Position numbers and translations under genes: made by a program. The notes beneath the pieces were generated by a model that was not told where the DNA came from, ran no database searches, and saw nothing but the letters and a program-made list of their open reading frames with translations. A DNA stretch of 64,000 nt from Pseudomonadota bacterium (lineage in GTDB: Bacteria; Myxococcota_A; Polyangia; GCA-2747355). The stretch covers positions 1,050,001 to 1,114,000 of the forward strand of contig JADJTL010000001.1 of the NCBI GenBank assembly GCA_016711215.1, written 5' to 3'. Positions 16,742 through 28,600 of this stretch are shown one piece after another. How positions within the stretch are numbered: position 1 is the stretch's first letter; the number at the start of each line of letters is the position of its first letter.

Positions 16742-18133
16742 CTAGCGCAGGTCCTCGACGGGATGGTCGTGGGGGGCTTCGAACACGAGCGCGGGGTCGC
16801 GGCGCGTCCAACCGCTGAAGTGCGAGATCGCGCCAAAGACGGCCATGATGGCGGCGGAGACGGCCATCGAAACCCAGGGGCCCAGCTCGTGAATCAGGAT
16901 CGGGCTGAGGGCCGTGACGAGGCCACCGCCGAGGAAGGGCTCGTAGATCATCTGCTTGAAGCCAAAGGCCGTGGCGGTGTCGGTCTTGTACATCGGGTCG
17001 ACGAGGCGCAGCAGCAGCAGGCCGATCGCGGTCACGCCCGTCTGCATGCCGTACTCGGTGATCGCGCGCTCGAACCAGTAGTTCGGGAACATGCGCGGCG
17101 CGACGAAGGCCGTGGTGAAGACCACCCAGCCGATTCCCGTCGCCATCACGATCAGGAAGGGCCAGAGGTGATCGAGAAAGAGGTCGAGGCGGATCGCCGC
17201 GATCGCCGCGATGACCAGCACATCGAGCGAAAAGCCGAGCAGCCGGTCGAAGGTGTCCCGGTCGAAGTACAGGGTAATCTTCAGCGGCGTGGCGACCGCC
17301 TGCACGAGCAGGCCGCCAAGCATGGCCAAGGGGAAGAGCGGAAAGGCCTCCAGTCGCGGGTGGAGCAGCTTGAGCAGCACGAGCAGACCCCAACCGATCA
17401 GCACGGCCACGGCGATGATGGCAAAGTGAAAGGTCAAGGGCTCGATCGCCTCCGTCGCCACCGTCGCGGTCGCGATCGAGTAGCGCTTCTTCTCCGGGAT
17501 CAGGCCGAGCCGCTTGTAGGCCGGGATGCCGTGTCGCTCGTTCAAACACGCGCAATAGCCGCGGCGAATCGCGACGTTGATCATCACCACGCCGAGCACC
17601 ACGGCGGCGATGATCCCGACGGTGGCGGACATCTGCGCGAGATCCGCCCCAGCGGGGAAGCCCAGCTTATGGAACGTGGTTCGCATGCCGGCGGCCGTGC
17701 CGTGGCCCCCCGAAAAGCCGATCTCGACGATGGTCGCGAAGATCGGCCGCGTGCCGAAGAGCGGCGAGAGCACGAGGGTCGTGGTCAAGAGCGCGACCAG
17801 GTACTGGCCCATTCCGGTGACCACGCCAAAGCAGAGCTGGGGGCCGCCGATGCTCCATAGGCGCTTGGGTGAGGGCAGGCGCACCCCGAGAAAGAGCGAG
17901 GCAAAGACCACGCTGATCAGGATGCCGGGAATCTGGCGCCAGTAGCCCAGAACCCAGGTGGGGATGGCCTTGAGCACATAGGGGCCGAGCGCCAGCGCGA
18001 CGAAGCCAGCGATGATCGACGAGGGAAGAAAGAGCCGCTGGAGCAGCGGAACATGGACGCGCAGCGCCTTCCCCAGCAGGAGGAAGACCGCCAGCAGGCA
18101 GAAGCTGAAGAGAAATCCGTCAGCGCCCCGCAT
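16742..18133 (-). CDS. gltS: Sodium:glutamate symporter (GltS/ESS family)
   Basis: 463 residues from the ATG at 18133, which has AAAGGGG a few bases upstream. The open frame continues to 18349, but that extension runs through the tRNA-Thr gene and is not protein. There are about ten to eleven hydrophobic segments. Family marks include GFSGGHGTAAGMRTTF in the first half and LLLLRLVDPMYKTDTATAFGFKQM in the second, the two pseudo-symmetric parts of ESS carriers. These proteins take up glutamate with Na+ across the inner membrane. The divergence from short classical GltS (about 400 residues) is mainly in the loops. Single gene with no partner. Confidence 0.85.
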   Translation of the reverse strand: MRGADGFLFSFCLLAVFLLLGKALRVHVPLLQRLFLPSSIIAGFVALALGPYVLKAIPTWVLGYWRQIPGILISVVFASLFLGVRLPSPKRLWSIGGPQLCFGVVTGMGQYLVALLTTTLVLSPLFGTRPIFATIVEIGFSGGHGTAAGMRTTFHKLGFPAGADLAQMSATVGIIAAVVLGVVMINVAIRRGYCACLNERHGIPAYKRLGLIPEKKRYSIATATVATEAIEPLTFHFAIIAVAVLIGWGLLVLLKLLHPRLEAFPLFPLAMLGGLLVQAVATPLKITLYFDRDTFDRLLGFSLDVLVIAAIAAIRLDLFLDHLWPFLIVMATGIGWVVFTTAFVAPRMFPNYWFERAITEYGMQTGVTAIGLLLLRLVDPMYKTDTATAFGFKQMIYEPFLGGGLVTALSPILIHELGPWVSMAVSAAIMAVFGAISHFSGWTRRDPALVFEAPHDHPVEDLR

Positions 18134-18249
18134 CGGCCCCTTTCCGTCGCGACCAAGCCATCCGTGAGGGTCTCGCCCGTCGAGCGTGGTCCGCTCCCGA
18201 GGGCAGAGGCACGCAGGCAGGCGGAGCACCGATCCGTCGGAGCAAGCGG

Positions 18250-18322
18250 AGCCACCCACCGGACTTGAACCGGTGACCTGCGGTTTACGAAACCGCTGCT
18301 CTACCAACTGAGCTAGGGTGGC
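18250..18322 (-). tRNA. tRNA-Thr (anticodon CGT)
   Basis: Read on the minus strand, the 73 bases fold as a standard cloverleaf: acceptor GCCACCC paired with GGGTGGC, a D arm with AGCTCAGTTGGTAGAGC, an anticodon arm GCGGT-TTCGTAA-ACCGC giving CGT, and a T arm with GGTTCAAGTCC. The discriminator base is T, and CCA is not encoded. It reads the Thr codon ACG. Confidence 0.97.
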
Positions 18323-18347
18323 AGCGCCAGGGGCGCAAGTGGGCGGC

Positions 18348-18377
18348 ATTATGCCGGTGGGGTCAGTCTGGCGTCAA
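18348..18377 (-). promoter_or_regulatory. Sigma-70-type promoter of the tRNA-Thr gene
   Basis: On the minus strand, TTGACG (18372-18377) and CATAAT (18348-18353) are separated by 18 bases. The -10 ends 26 bases before the mature tRNA. This is one of the two clearest promoters in the window. Confidence 0.75.
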
Positions 18378-18451
18378 GCGCGAGCCAGTGGGGCCAGTCG
18401 GCGCGCGACCTTGCTGGCCACGCCCTCGAAACTAGCCCACGTCGCGAGCGC

Positions 18452-21196
<2,745 letters not shown>

Positions 21197-21363
21197 GGCG
21201 ACGTTTTTATCACGTGCGCGGCCTTGTGCGCATGGGCGCTGTGGCGATCGGCTTGCCCGCGGGGACCTCCCGGCCGAGGGGGTCGGCCAATCAGGTGACG
21301 GATGCATTCGTGGCCGCGGCGGGGATACGATCGCAGGCCAGGCCATGCGCGTGCGCTTGCGCC

Positions 21364-23271
21364 TCAGGCCTCGCGGTAGAGGGCGAGGCCCTCGCGTCGA
21401 AACTCGGCGGCCTTGTCGGCCAGCGCGGCGTCAAGCGCTGCCTCGCTGGCGGGCGTCGTCGCGGCGGCGGTTTCGAGGGCGGTTTCGAGGGCGCTGGCCG
21501 CATCGCGCAGCTCCTGCGAGATCCGCATCGAGCAGAACTGGGGGCCGCACATCGAGCAGAAGTGGGCGAGCTTGGCGGCGGGTGCCGGCAGGGTCTCATC
21601 GTGGAAGCTCTGGGCGCGCTCGGGGTCGAGCGCGAGCGCGAACTGGTCGGCCCAGCGGAACTCGAAGCGAGCCTTGGAGAGCGCGTTGTCGCGCTGTTGC
21701 GCCGCCGGATGGCCCTTGGCCAGGTCGGCGGCATGGGCGGCGATCTTGTAGGCGATGATGCCTTCCTTGACGTCGTCGCGGTCGGGGAGCCCGAGGTGCT
21801 CCTTGGGCGTGACGTAACAGAGCAGCGCCGTGCCGAACCAGCCGATCATCGCCGCGCCGATCGCGGAGGTGAGGTGGTCGTAGCCGGGGGCGATGTCGGT
21901 AACCAGCGGGCCGAGCGTGTAGAAGGGCGCCTCCTGGCAGACGCGGAGCTGGCGCTCGACGTTCTCGCGCACGAGCTGCATCGGGACGTGGCCCGGCCCC
22001 TCGATCATCACCTGGACGTCATGCTCCCAGGCCAGGCGGGTCAGCTCGCCCAAGGTATCGAGCTCGGCGAACTGCGCCTCGTCGTTCGCGTCGGCGATGC
22101 TGCCGGGGCGTAGACCGTCGCCGAGCGAGAAGGCAACGTCGTAGGCCTTCATGATCTCGCAGATCTCGGCGAAGTGGGTATAGAGGAAGTTCTCGCGGTG
22201 GTGCGCCAGACACCACTTGGCGAGGATGGACCCGCCGCGCGAGACGATGCCAGTGACGCGGCGCGCGGTCAGCGGGATGTAGGGCAGCCGCACGCCGGCG
22301 TGAATCGTGAAGTAGTCGACGCCCTGTTCGGCCTGTTCGATCAAGGTGTCGCGGAAGAGCTCCCAGGTCAGCTCCTCGGCCCGTCCGTCGACCTTCTCCA
22401 GCGCCTGATAGATCGGCACCGTACCGATCGGCACCGGCGCGTTTCGCACGATCCATTCCCGTGTCTCGTGGATGTGCTTGCCGGTGGAGAGGTCCATCAC
22501 CGTGTCGGCGCCCCATTGGATCGCCCACAGCAGCTTGCCCACCTCGTCATCGATGCTCGAGGCGAGGGCCGAGTTGCCGATGTTCGCGTTGATCTTCACC
22601 AGGAAGCTGCGGCCGATCACCATCGGTTCGAGCTCCGGGTGATTGAGGTTGCAGGGGATGATGGCGCGGCCGCGGGCGACCTCGTCGCGCACGTACTCGG
22701 GCGTGATGCTGCGGGGGATCACTGCACCGAGGTGCTCGCCCGCGTGCTGACGCAAGAGCACCGGATCGCGCAGCGCCTCGCGCCGCTGGTTCTCGCGGAG
22801 GGCGATGAACTCCATTTCCGGCGTCACGACGCCGCGTCGCGCGTAGTGCAGCTGCGTGACGTTCGCGCCGCTGCGCGCCCGCCGCGGCGCGCCGGAGGCC
22901 GGGAAGCGCAAGCCGTCGAGGGCCGGGTCGCCGAGACGTTGTCGCCCGAAGGCCGAGCTGAGGCCCGCGAGAGGCTCGCTGTCGCCGCGGGCCGCGATCC
23001 ACGCGCGGCGTAGCGCCGGCAGGCCACGCCGCAGATCCGCGTGGTAGGCCGGGTCCCCGTAGGGTCCCGCGGTGTCGTAGACGCAGATGGCCTCGTTGGC
23101 CTCGCTGCCGCTACGCGTGGGCGTCGCGGAGATCGCGATCTCGCGCAAGGGGACGCGCACGCCCTCCTGGCGGCCTTCGACGTAGATACGGCGCGAGCTG
23201 GGAAATGGCGCGGTGGCCAGCGGTAGACCCGTGGGGGCGGTCGCTGGTGCGCTGCGCGGTGTGGTGCTCAT
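21364..23271 (-). CDS. thiC: Phosphomethylpyrimidine synthase ThiC
   Basis: 635 residues, normal for the bacterial enzyme. ThiC rearranges aminoimidazole ribotide into HMP phosphate, the pyrimidine half of thiamin, with a radical SAM mechanism. The atypical cluster motif is present near the C terminus as CSMCGPQFC: Cys572, Cys575 and Cys580, i.e. CxxCxxxxC. Other family blocks are seen: YARRGVVTPEMEFIA, VKINANIGNSA, GADTVMDLSTG, TIHAGV, SRGGSI, EGPGHVPM, APGYDHLTSAIG and VTPKEHLGLP. No other thiamin gene is in the window, and the 59 bases upstream show no TPP riboswitch core. Confidence 0.97.
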   Translation of the reverse strand: MSTTPRSAPATAPTGLPLATAPFPSSRRIYVEGRQEGVRVPLREIAISATPTRSGSEANEAICVYDTAGPYGDPAYHADLRRGLPALRRAWIAARGDSEPLAGLSSAFGRQRLGDPALDGLRFPASGAPRRARSGANVTQLHYARRGVVTPEMEFIALRENQRREALRDPVLLRQHAGEHLGAVIPRSITPEYVRDEVARGRAIIPCNLNHPELEPMVIGRSFLVKINANIGNSALASSIDDEVGKLLWAIQWGADTVMDLSTGKHIHETREWIVRNAPVPIGTVPIYQALEKVDGRAEELTWELFRDTLIEQAEQGVDYFTIHAGVRLPYIPLTARRVTGIVSRGGSILAKWCLAHHRENFLYTHFAEICEIMKAYDVAFSLGDGLRPGSIADANDEAQFAELDTLGELTRLAWEHDVQVMIEGPGHVPMQLVRENVERQLRVCQEAPFYTLGPLVTDIAPGYDHLTSAIGAAMIGWFGTALLCYVTPKEHLGLPDRDDVKEGIIAYKIAAHAADLAKGHPAAQQRDNALSKARFEFRWADQFALALDPERAQSFHDETLPAPAAKLAHFCSMCGPQFCSMRISQELRDAASALETALETAAATTPASEAALDAALADKAAEFRREGLALYREA

Positions 23272-23330
23272 GGTTGGTGCGTGCCCTTTCCGGGCGGCAA
23301 AGGGTGGTCTCGGCGCCGACGATGACGACG

Positions 23331-24320
23331 TCAGGGGAGACTCGCCTTGCAGCCCCCAGACCAGTTGGCCGAGCAGTCGTAGTCCGTCTGCTGCGGCGTG
23401 ACCACGGCCCCAGGCCAGGCGATGGTGGCGGCGGTCCAGACGTGTCGCGGCGCCAGGTTCTCCTTGCGCAGCACGATTGGCGCGCGGCCCTTGAGATTGA
23501 TGATGAGCTGCCCATCCGACGCGGCGTCACCGCCGCCCCAGTGCTCGACCATCACCGTATAGACGCCCTGCTCCGGCTTCGAGAAGTAGATGTTCTCGGG
23601 GCCGAAGGCGCCGGTGTTGTCGACGTCTTTCTTCGGATTGTCGCTGGCGTCATCGACGACACCCCAGTCCGGCGTTGTGTTGATGCACGAGGTCCAGGTG
23701 CAATCGGTGGCGTTGTCGTTGATGTGGCCACCCGGCTTGATCAGGTGCAGCTCCCAGTCATCGCCGATTTCGTCCCAGGCGAGCGTCAGGCGCAGATCGG
23801 CGTCGACGCAGCCTGTTGTGGTCACGCGGTAGACCAAGGCGAGGAGGCCCGCGCCATTGGTCCAGACCAGCTTCACGAGCTGGGCACCGCAGAAGAGTGG
23901 GATCGCGACGCCGAAGCTTCCAGTTGCCCGGGTGGGCACGGTGCCGCTCGCCGCCTGGCCGGCCTCGCTGACCACGTAGAACTCGCCATCGCCCGTGGCT
24001 CCGCTGACCGTGCCCTCGAAGCTGCGCGAGGTCTGCGTCGCGCTGATCGTGAAGTTGCTCTCGGTGCTGTCGGGGCAGGCCGAGCAACGCTGCTTGCCGG
24101 CAGTGGCAGCGTTCGGCGCCGGGTCTACGACGCCCTTGGTCGCGGCGTCGGCGAGGGTGGCGTCGCGCTGGCCGGCGGCGCCATCGCGTCGAGTAGTGCC
24201 GCCGTCGCGCTGAGTGGCGCCACGGTCGCGGTTTGCGCCGTTATCCTCGCTGTCACTGCAGCCCCATGTCATCATGGCGCCGGCGAGCATCAGAGCAAAG
24301 ATCGATGATGTGCGGGTCAT
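23331..24320 (-). CDS. Putative lipoprotein with a C-terminal beta-sandwich (DUF2135/YfaP-like)
   Basis: 329 residues. A signal peptide ending MTWGC gives a lipid anchor near residue 21, and the next 50 residues are Arg/Asp/Gly-rich and low complexity. The C-terminal half has DLRLTLAWDEIGDDWELHL, then DNTGAFGPENIYF, YTVMVEHWGGG and LIINLKG. This resembles the DUF2135/YfaP-type sandwich, which also ends the VIT/VWA protein at 38.0-41.2 kb. A CPDSTES segment and several Cys pairs suggest disulfides outside the cytoplasm. It is divergent from the anchor-D gene, with 214 bases between them that hold a tandem repeat. Specific role unknown. Confidence 0.7.
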   Translation of the reverse strand: MTRTSSIFALMLAGAMMTWGCSDSEDNGANRDRGATQRDGGTTRRDGAAGQRDATLADAATKGVVDPAPNAATAGKQRCSACPDSTESNFTISATQTSRSFEGTVSGATGDGEFYVVSEAGQAASGTVPTRATGSFGVAIPLFCGAQLVKLVWTNGAGLLALVYRVTTTGCVDADLRLTLAWDEIGDDWELHLIKPGGHINDNATDCTWTSCINTTPDWGVVDDASDNPKKDVDNTGAFGPENIYFSKPEQGVYTVMVEHWGGGDAASDGQLIINLKGRAPIVLRKENLAPRHVWTAATIAWPGAVVTPQQTDYDCSANWSGGCKASLP

Positions 24321-24387
24321 GCGTCGACCTCCGAGGTTAGGCTTGGTCTGCGGCGAGCAACCCGGTTCTTACCGCTCGTGGCTGCAG

Positions 24388-24447
24388 TGTCAACCGCTGA
24401 ATTGTCAACCGCTGAATTGGCAACCGGTGAATTGGCAACCGGTGAAT
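24388..24447. repeat. Four 15-base tandem repeats between divergent lipoprotein genes
   Basis: Two copies of TGTCAACCGCTGAAT are followed directly by two copies of TGGCAACCGGTGAAT, an A-A-B-B pattern differing at two positions. The array lies in the 214-base divergent region, so it may hold operator sites or affect promoter spacing for one or both genes. Confidence 0.85.
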
Positions 24448-24534
24448 GGAGCGCGATCGCTCTACTGCGCCTCAATTCGCGACGCCGCTCGTCGATGAGG
24501 GTCCTACTGTCTTATGCCGGGAGGAGTGAGCTCC

Positions 24535-25662
24535 ATGGGTCACCGCAAGTGCATCACGTTTTTTTTCGCCGCCTTGTTGATGGCTGCTCAGCCGCTGCTT
24601 GCGGGCTGCGGCGACGGTGACCTTGTCCTGGGCGATGGCGGGACGGTCGATGGCGGACGCTCCACCAGAGATGGGGGCGGCGCGAAGGCCGATGGTGGTG
24701 CTGCGCGGGGTGATGCGTCGAGCGGCGATGGGAGGGCCGGCCCCGTCGCGCTCTTGGAGCTTGCGGGCGCGCCGGCGATCGCCTTCACCGCCGTGGTGGG
24801 GGGGGCCGCAGACGAGCAGACGATTACCATCGATAACGGCGGTGGGGCTGCGGCCACGGCGCTCGTCGGCACCGTAGGTGCTCCCTTCGTCTTCAAGGGA
24901 GGCAGCTATCCGGGCGCCGGTGGCACCTGCGGCGCGATGTTGGGCGCCGCCACGAACTGCACGGTGGTGATCGCCTTCGCTCCAGCGGCTCCCGGCGAGG
25001 TCCTCGGCACCCTCGCCTTCGACTACTGGGATGGTCAGCGTCAGCAGCGTGCGCAGCGCTCACTGGTCGGCGGTGGCCGGAGACCCGCGGTTCTCGCGAT
25101 CAGCGACGGCCCGACGTTTTCGTTTGGCGCTGGGGTGATCGGGACCACGACCGAGCAGATCTTCACCGTGAACAATGCAGGGGGCAGCGAGGCGAGGGCC
25201 TTGGCCGCCGGCGCGCTCGCCGCGCCCTTCGCCTTCAAGGGAGGAAGCTTCCCGGGCGGGGGGAGCTGTGGCGCGACGCTGGCCGCCGGTGCGAGCTGCA
25301 CGCTGGTGGTGGTCTATACGCCGGCCGACGCGGCGGCGCATGGAGGGACGGTCAGCCTCGCCTATGACAATGGAGCGCTGGGGCAGCAGGCGGTGCAGCC
25401 GACCACAGTGGGGTTGGCAGGGGCCGGGATCACGCCCGCGGCGCTGTCGATCTCGGAGGGCGAGCCCTATGACTTCGGACCTCAGCCGATCGGCGTCAGC
25501 GTCGACAAGACCCTGACCGTCCACAATGGCGGCGCTGCCGCGGCCGCGAGCCTATCCTCCGCGGCGCTGGGCAATGGCTTCGACTACAAGGGGGGCGTCT
25601 ATCCCGGCACAGGTGGAGCTGCGCGGCGGCGTTGGACGGGCTGGCCTCGTGCACGGTCGTGA
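24535..25662 (+). CDS. Giant choice-of-anchor-D lipoprotein, N-terminal segment (frameshifted)
   Basis: The ATG at 24535 follows GGGAGGAG, better than an in-frame ATG at 24514. A lipobox, PLLAGC, places the lipid Cys near residue 25, then comes an Asp/Gly/Arg-rich linker. Repeats of about 105 residues follow, each with xDFG, an FTVxNxGG strand, FAFKGGxFPGxGGxCG and GASCTVVVTFAP. These are choice-of-anchor D (ASPM/SPD-2/Hydin-like) Ig folds. This segment has two full repeats and the first half of the third, and then runs out of frame after the GGTGG at 25612. One base appears to be missing, since GGTGGGAGCTGC is expected, so this segment and the next are one gene. Confidence 0.85.
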   Translation: MGHRKCITFFFAALLMAAQPLLAGCGDGDLVLGDGGTVDGGRSTRDGGGAKADGGAARGDASSGDGRAGPVALLELAGAPAIAFTAVVGGAADEQTITIDNGGGAAATALVGTVGAPFVFKGGSYPGAGGTCGAMLGAATNCTVVIAFAPAAPGEVLGTLAFDYWDGQRQQRAQRSLVGGGRRPAVLAISDGPTFSFGAGVIGTTTEQIFTVNNAGGSEARALAAGALAAPFAFKGGSFPGGGSCGATLAAGASCTLVVVYTPADAAAHGGTVSLAYDNGALGQQAVQPTTVGLAGAGITPAALSISEGEPYDFGPQPIGVSVDKTLTVHNGGAAAAASLSSAALGNGFDYKGGVYPGTGGAARRRWTGWPRARS

Positions 25663-28600
25663 TCACCTTCGCGCCCTCCGAGACCGGGGACGCTGGGGCG
25701 ACGCTGACCCTGCACTATGCCAGTGGCCTCGGCAGCGAGAGCGCGACGCGCACGCTCGCCGGGCGCGGGCTCAGTCGCGCGGAGCTGGTCTTCGATGCGG
25801 GCGCCAGCTTCGATTTCGGCACGGTCGCCGTGGGGGACCTGATCGAAGAGAGCTTCGTGATTACCAATCTGGGGCAGGTCAGCGCGACCGCGATCACCCC
25901 GTCGGCGGGGCCGACGGCGGCCTTTGCCTACGCGGGAGGCAGCGCTCCGGGCAGTGGCGGAACCTGCGGACCGGTGCTCCTCCCCTTTGCCTCGTGCACG
26001 ATCGTCCTCAGCTATCACCCGTCGGCCAGCGGCGAGGTCAGCTCGGCGGTGAGTCTCAGCTACCACGATGGGGTCGAAGCCAAGGCCGCAGCGCTGCAGC
26101 TGCGTGGGGCGGCGACGGCTGCGGCCTTCCTCGTGCTCTCGGATGGCCCGACCTACGACTTCGGCACCATCGCCCTGAGCAGCGCCCGGGCGCACGCCTT
26201 CACCTTGAGAAATAGCGGCGCGGTGGCGGCGACGGGGATGCTGCCCGGGTCGATCGACGCGCCCTTTGAGCTGTCCGGCGGGTACCCTGGCGTCGGGGGC
26301 GATTGCGGCACGACGCTGGCACCCGCTGCGAGCTGCACGCTGGTCGTCGCCTTCGCACCGACGGAAAACGGAGGCGCGAGCAGCACGCTGACCCTGGTCT
26401 ACTACGACGGCGCGGCCACCCAGGAGGCGACGCGCGCGCTGGCTGGAAGCGGAACGACTGGCGCGGCGCTGAGCTTCGAAGCGGCGCCGACCTATGACTT
26501 TGGCCGCCAGTCCGTTGGCGCCTCCAGCGAGGTCGCGCTGACGCTAACCAATAGCGGCGCGCTGGCTACCGATGGCGCACTGGAGAGCGCGACCACCCTC
26601 TCGAAGGGCTTCGCCTTCAAGGGGGGCGCGTTCCCGGGCAGCGGTGGAACCTGCGGTCCGGCGCTCGGCGCCGGGGCGAGCTGCACCGTGGTCGTGACCT
26701 TTGCACCCGCGGGCAATGGGCCGGCAAAGGCGCGAATGGTGGTCGTCGACGGTGTCGGCGGCGATCCGAATCATGCCGAGCTGGCGCTAGAGGGCCTTGG
26801 CGTCGCGCCAGCCGCGCTGTCGATCTCCGACGGACCGTCTCACGACTTCGGCGATCGCACGGTCGGGACGAGCACGCGCAGGCAGCTTTCGATCAGCAAC
26901 AAGGGCGGGGTGACGGCGACGGCCATCAGCGTCAGCGGGCTGACGGCCCCCTTCGCGGCGGTGGGGGGCAGCTGTGGTGCCACGCTCGACCCGTCCGCGA
27001 GCTGCACGATTTCTGTCGACTACCAACCTGCGGCGCCGGGTGAGCATGCCGATGCCGTCTTGCTCGACTTCAACGACGGCGCGGCCATGCAGCGCGTGAC
27101 GCGCGAGCTGACAGGAAGGGCGCTTGCGCCTTCAATCTTGACCATCTCCGATGGTCCGACGCTCGAGTTCGGTGCGCGAGCCACGGGGTCGGTGAGCGAG
27201 GCGACCCTGACCGTGACGAACAGCGGCGCCTCGGCGGCCACGAGCCTGAGCGCGGCGGCCCTCGCCGGGCCCTTCAGCTTCAAGGGTGGCGCCTACCCCG
27301 GGACCGGCGGCACCTGCGCTGAGGCCCTCGCGCCGGGCAGCGGCTGCCTCCTGGTCGTCGCATTTGCACCGACCAGCGTCGGCCTGGGCAGCGCCAGCCT
27401 CGTCATCGACTACAACGATGGCGCGGCGGCCGGGCGTGCGGAGAGGGCCCTGTCTGGGACGGGTCTCTCGCCGGCGCGACTCGAGCTCGCGCCGGCGGGC
27501 GCACTGGACTTCGGCACGGTGGTGGTCGGGTCGATGCGCCTGGCGTCCTACTTTGTGCGGAACAGCGGAGGGGTGGCGGCGACGGACGTCGCGCTCTCGG
27601 GCGTGACAGGGCCCTTTAGCGCCAGCGCCACGACCTGCGCCCCGGCGCTGGCTCCGGGTGCGAGTTGCGACATCTCCGTGACCTTTGCGGCCCCGGTTGC
27701 GTTTGGTGCGGCAACGGGCGAGCTGGTGGTCGAATACGGCGATGGCGTGGCGACGCGGACCACGCGCGGTGTGCTGAAGGGCGTTGCTGCTGCGCCGGCG
27801 CTGCTGGCGCTCTCTGACGGGCCCACCTTCGACTTCGGCACGGTTGGCCTCGGCGCCGGCGCGCAGCACATCTTCACGGTGACCAATACCGGCGGCGTTT
27901 CCCCCGCGGGGTTGGCGGCGCTGAGCTTGACGGCCCCCTTTGCCTTCTCCGGCGGGGCCTTCCCCGGCGTTGGTGGGAGCTGCGGCTTCGGCCTGGCGCC
28001 GGGCGCCAGTTGCACCGTGGTGGTGACCTTCACGCCGACGGTGGCCGGCCCGGCCACGGATAACCTCGCGCTGGTCTACCACGACGGTGCGAGGGATACG
28101 GCGGCGGCGCGGGCCCTGCGTGCCGTGGCGACGCAGCAGGCTGCGCTGACGATCAGCGACTACCCGCAGGAGTACTACCAGCAGTACGGGCTGCAGCCAG
28201 ACGGGGCAGTGCATGACTATGGCCGCAGCGGCGTCGGTCGCGCTGCCCAGCACGTCTTCGTCGTCACCAACACCGGGGCGGTCGCGGCTACGGCCCTGAG
28301 CGCGGCGACACTGGATTCGGGCTTCAGCTTCGCAGGCGGCGGCAGCTTCCCGGGTCAGGGCGGTAGCTGCGCGGGCACCTTGGCGGTGGGCGCGAGCTGC
28401 ACGGTCGCGGTCGCCTTCAGCCCGCCGGCGGCGGAGCCTTACACCTCGCAGCTCGCGCTCGACTACCACGACGGGGTCGCGACGGTGACCGCCACGCGCG
28501 CGCTCGCCGGCGAGGGCGTCACGACCGCCGTGCTGACGCTCTCGGACTTCGAGGGACGTGTTCGGCTCGGGCCGGCGTACGACTACGGCACGCAGGGGAT

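Noticed and set aside
18134..18349. N-terminal extension of the GltS frame
   Set aside because: It reads through the tRNA-Thr gene; the text LAQLVEQRFRKPQVTGSSPVG is tRNA-derived, and the ATG at 18133 has a good ribosome site.
23272..23330. TPP riboswitch before thiC
   Set aside because: Only 59 bases separate thiC from the upstream gene, and neither the CTGAGA block nor the rest of the TPP-binding core is present.
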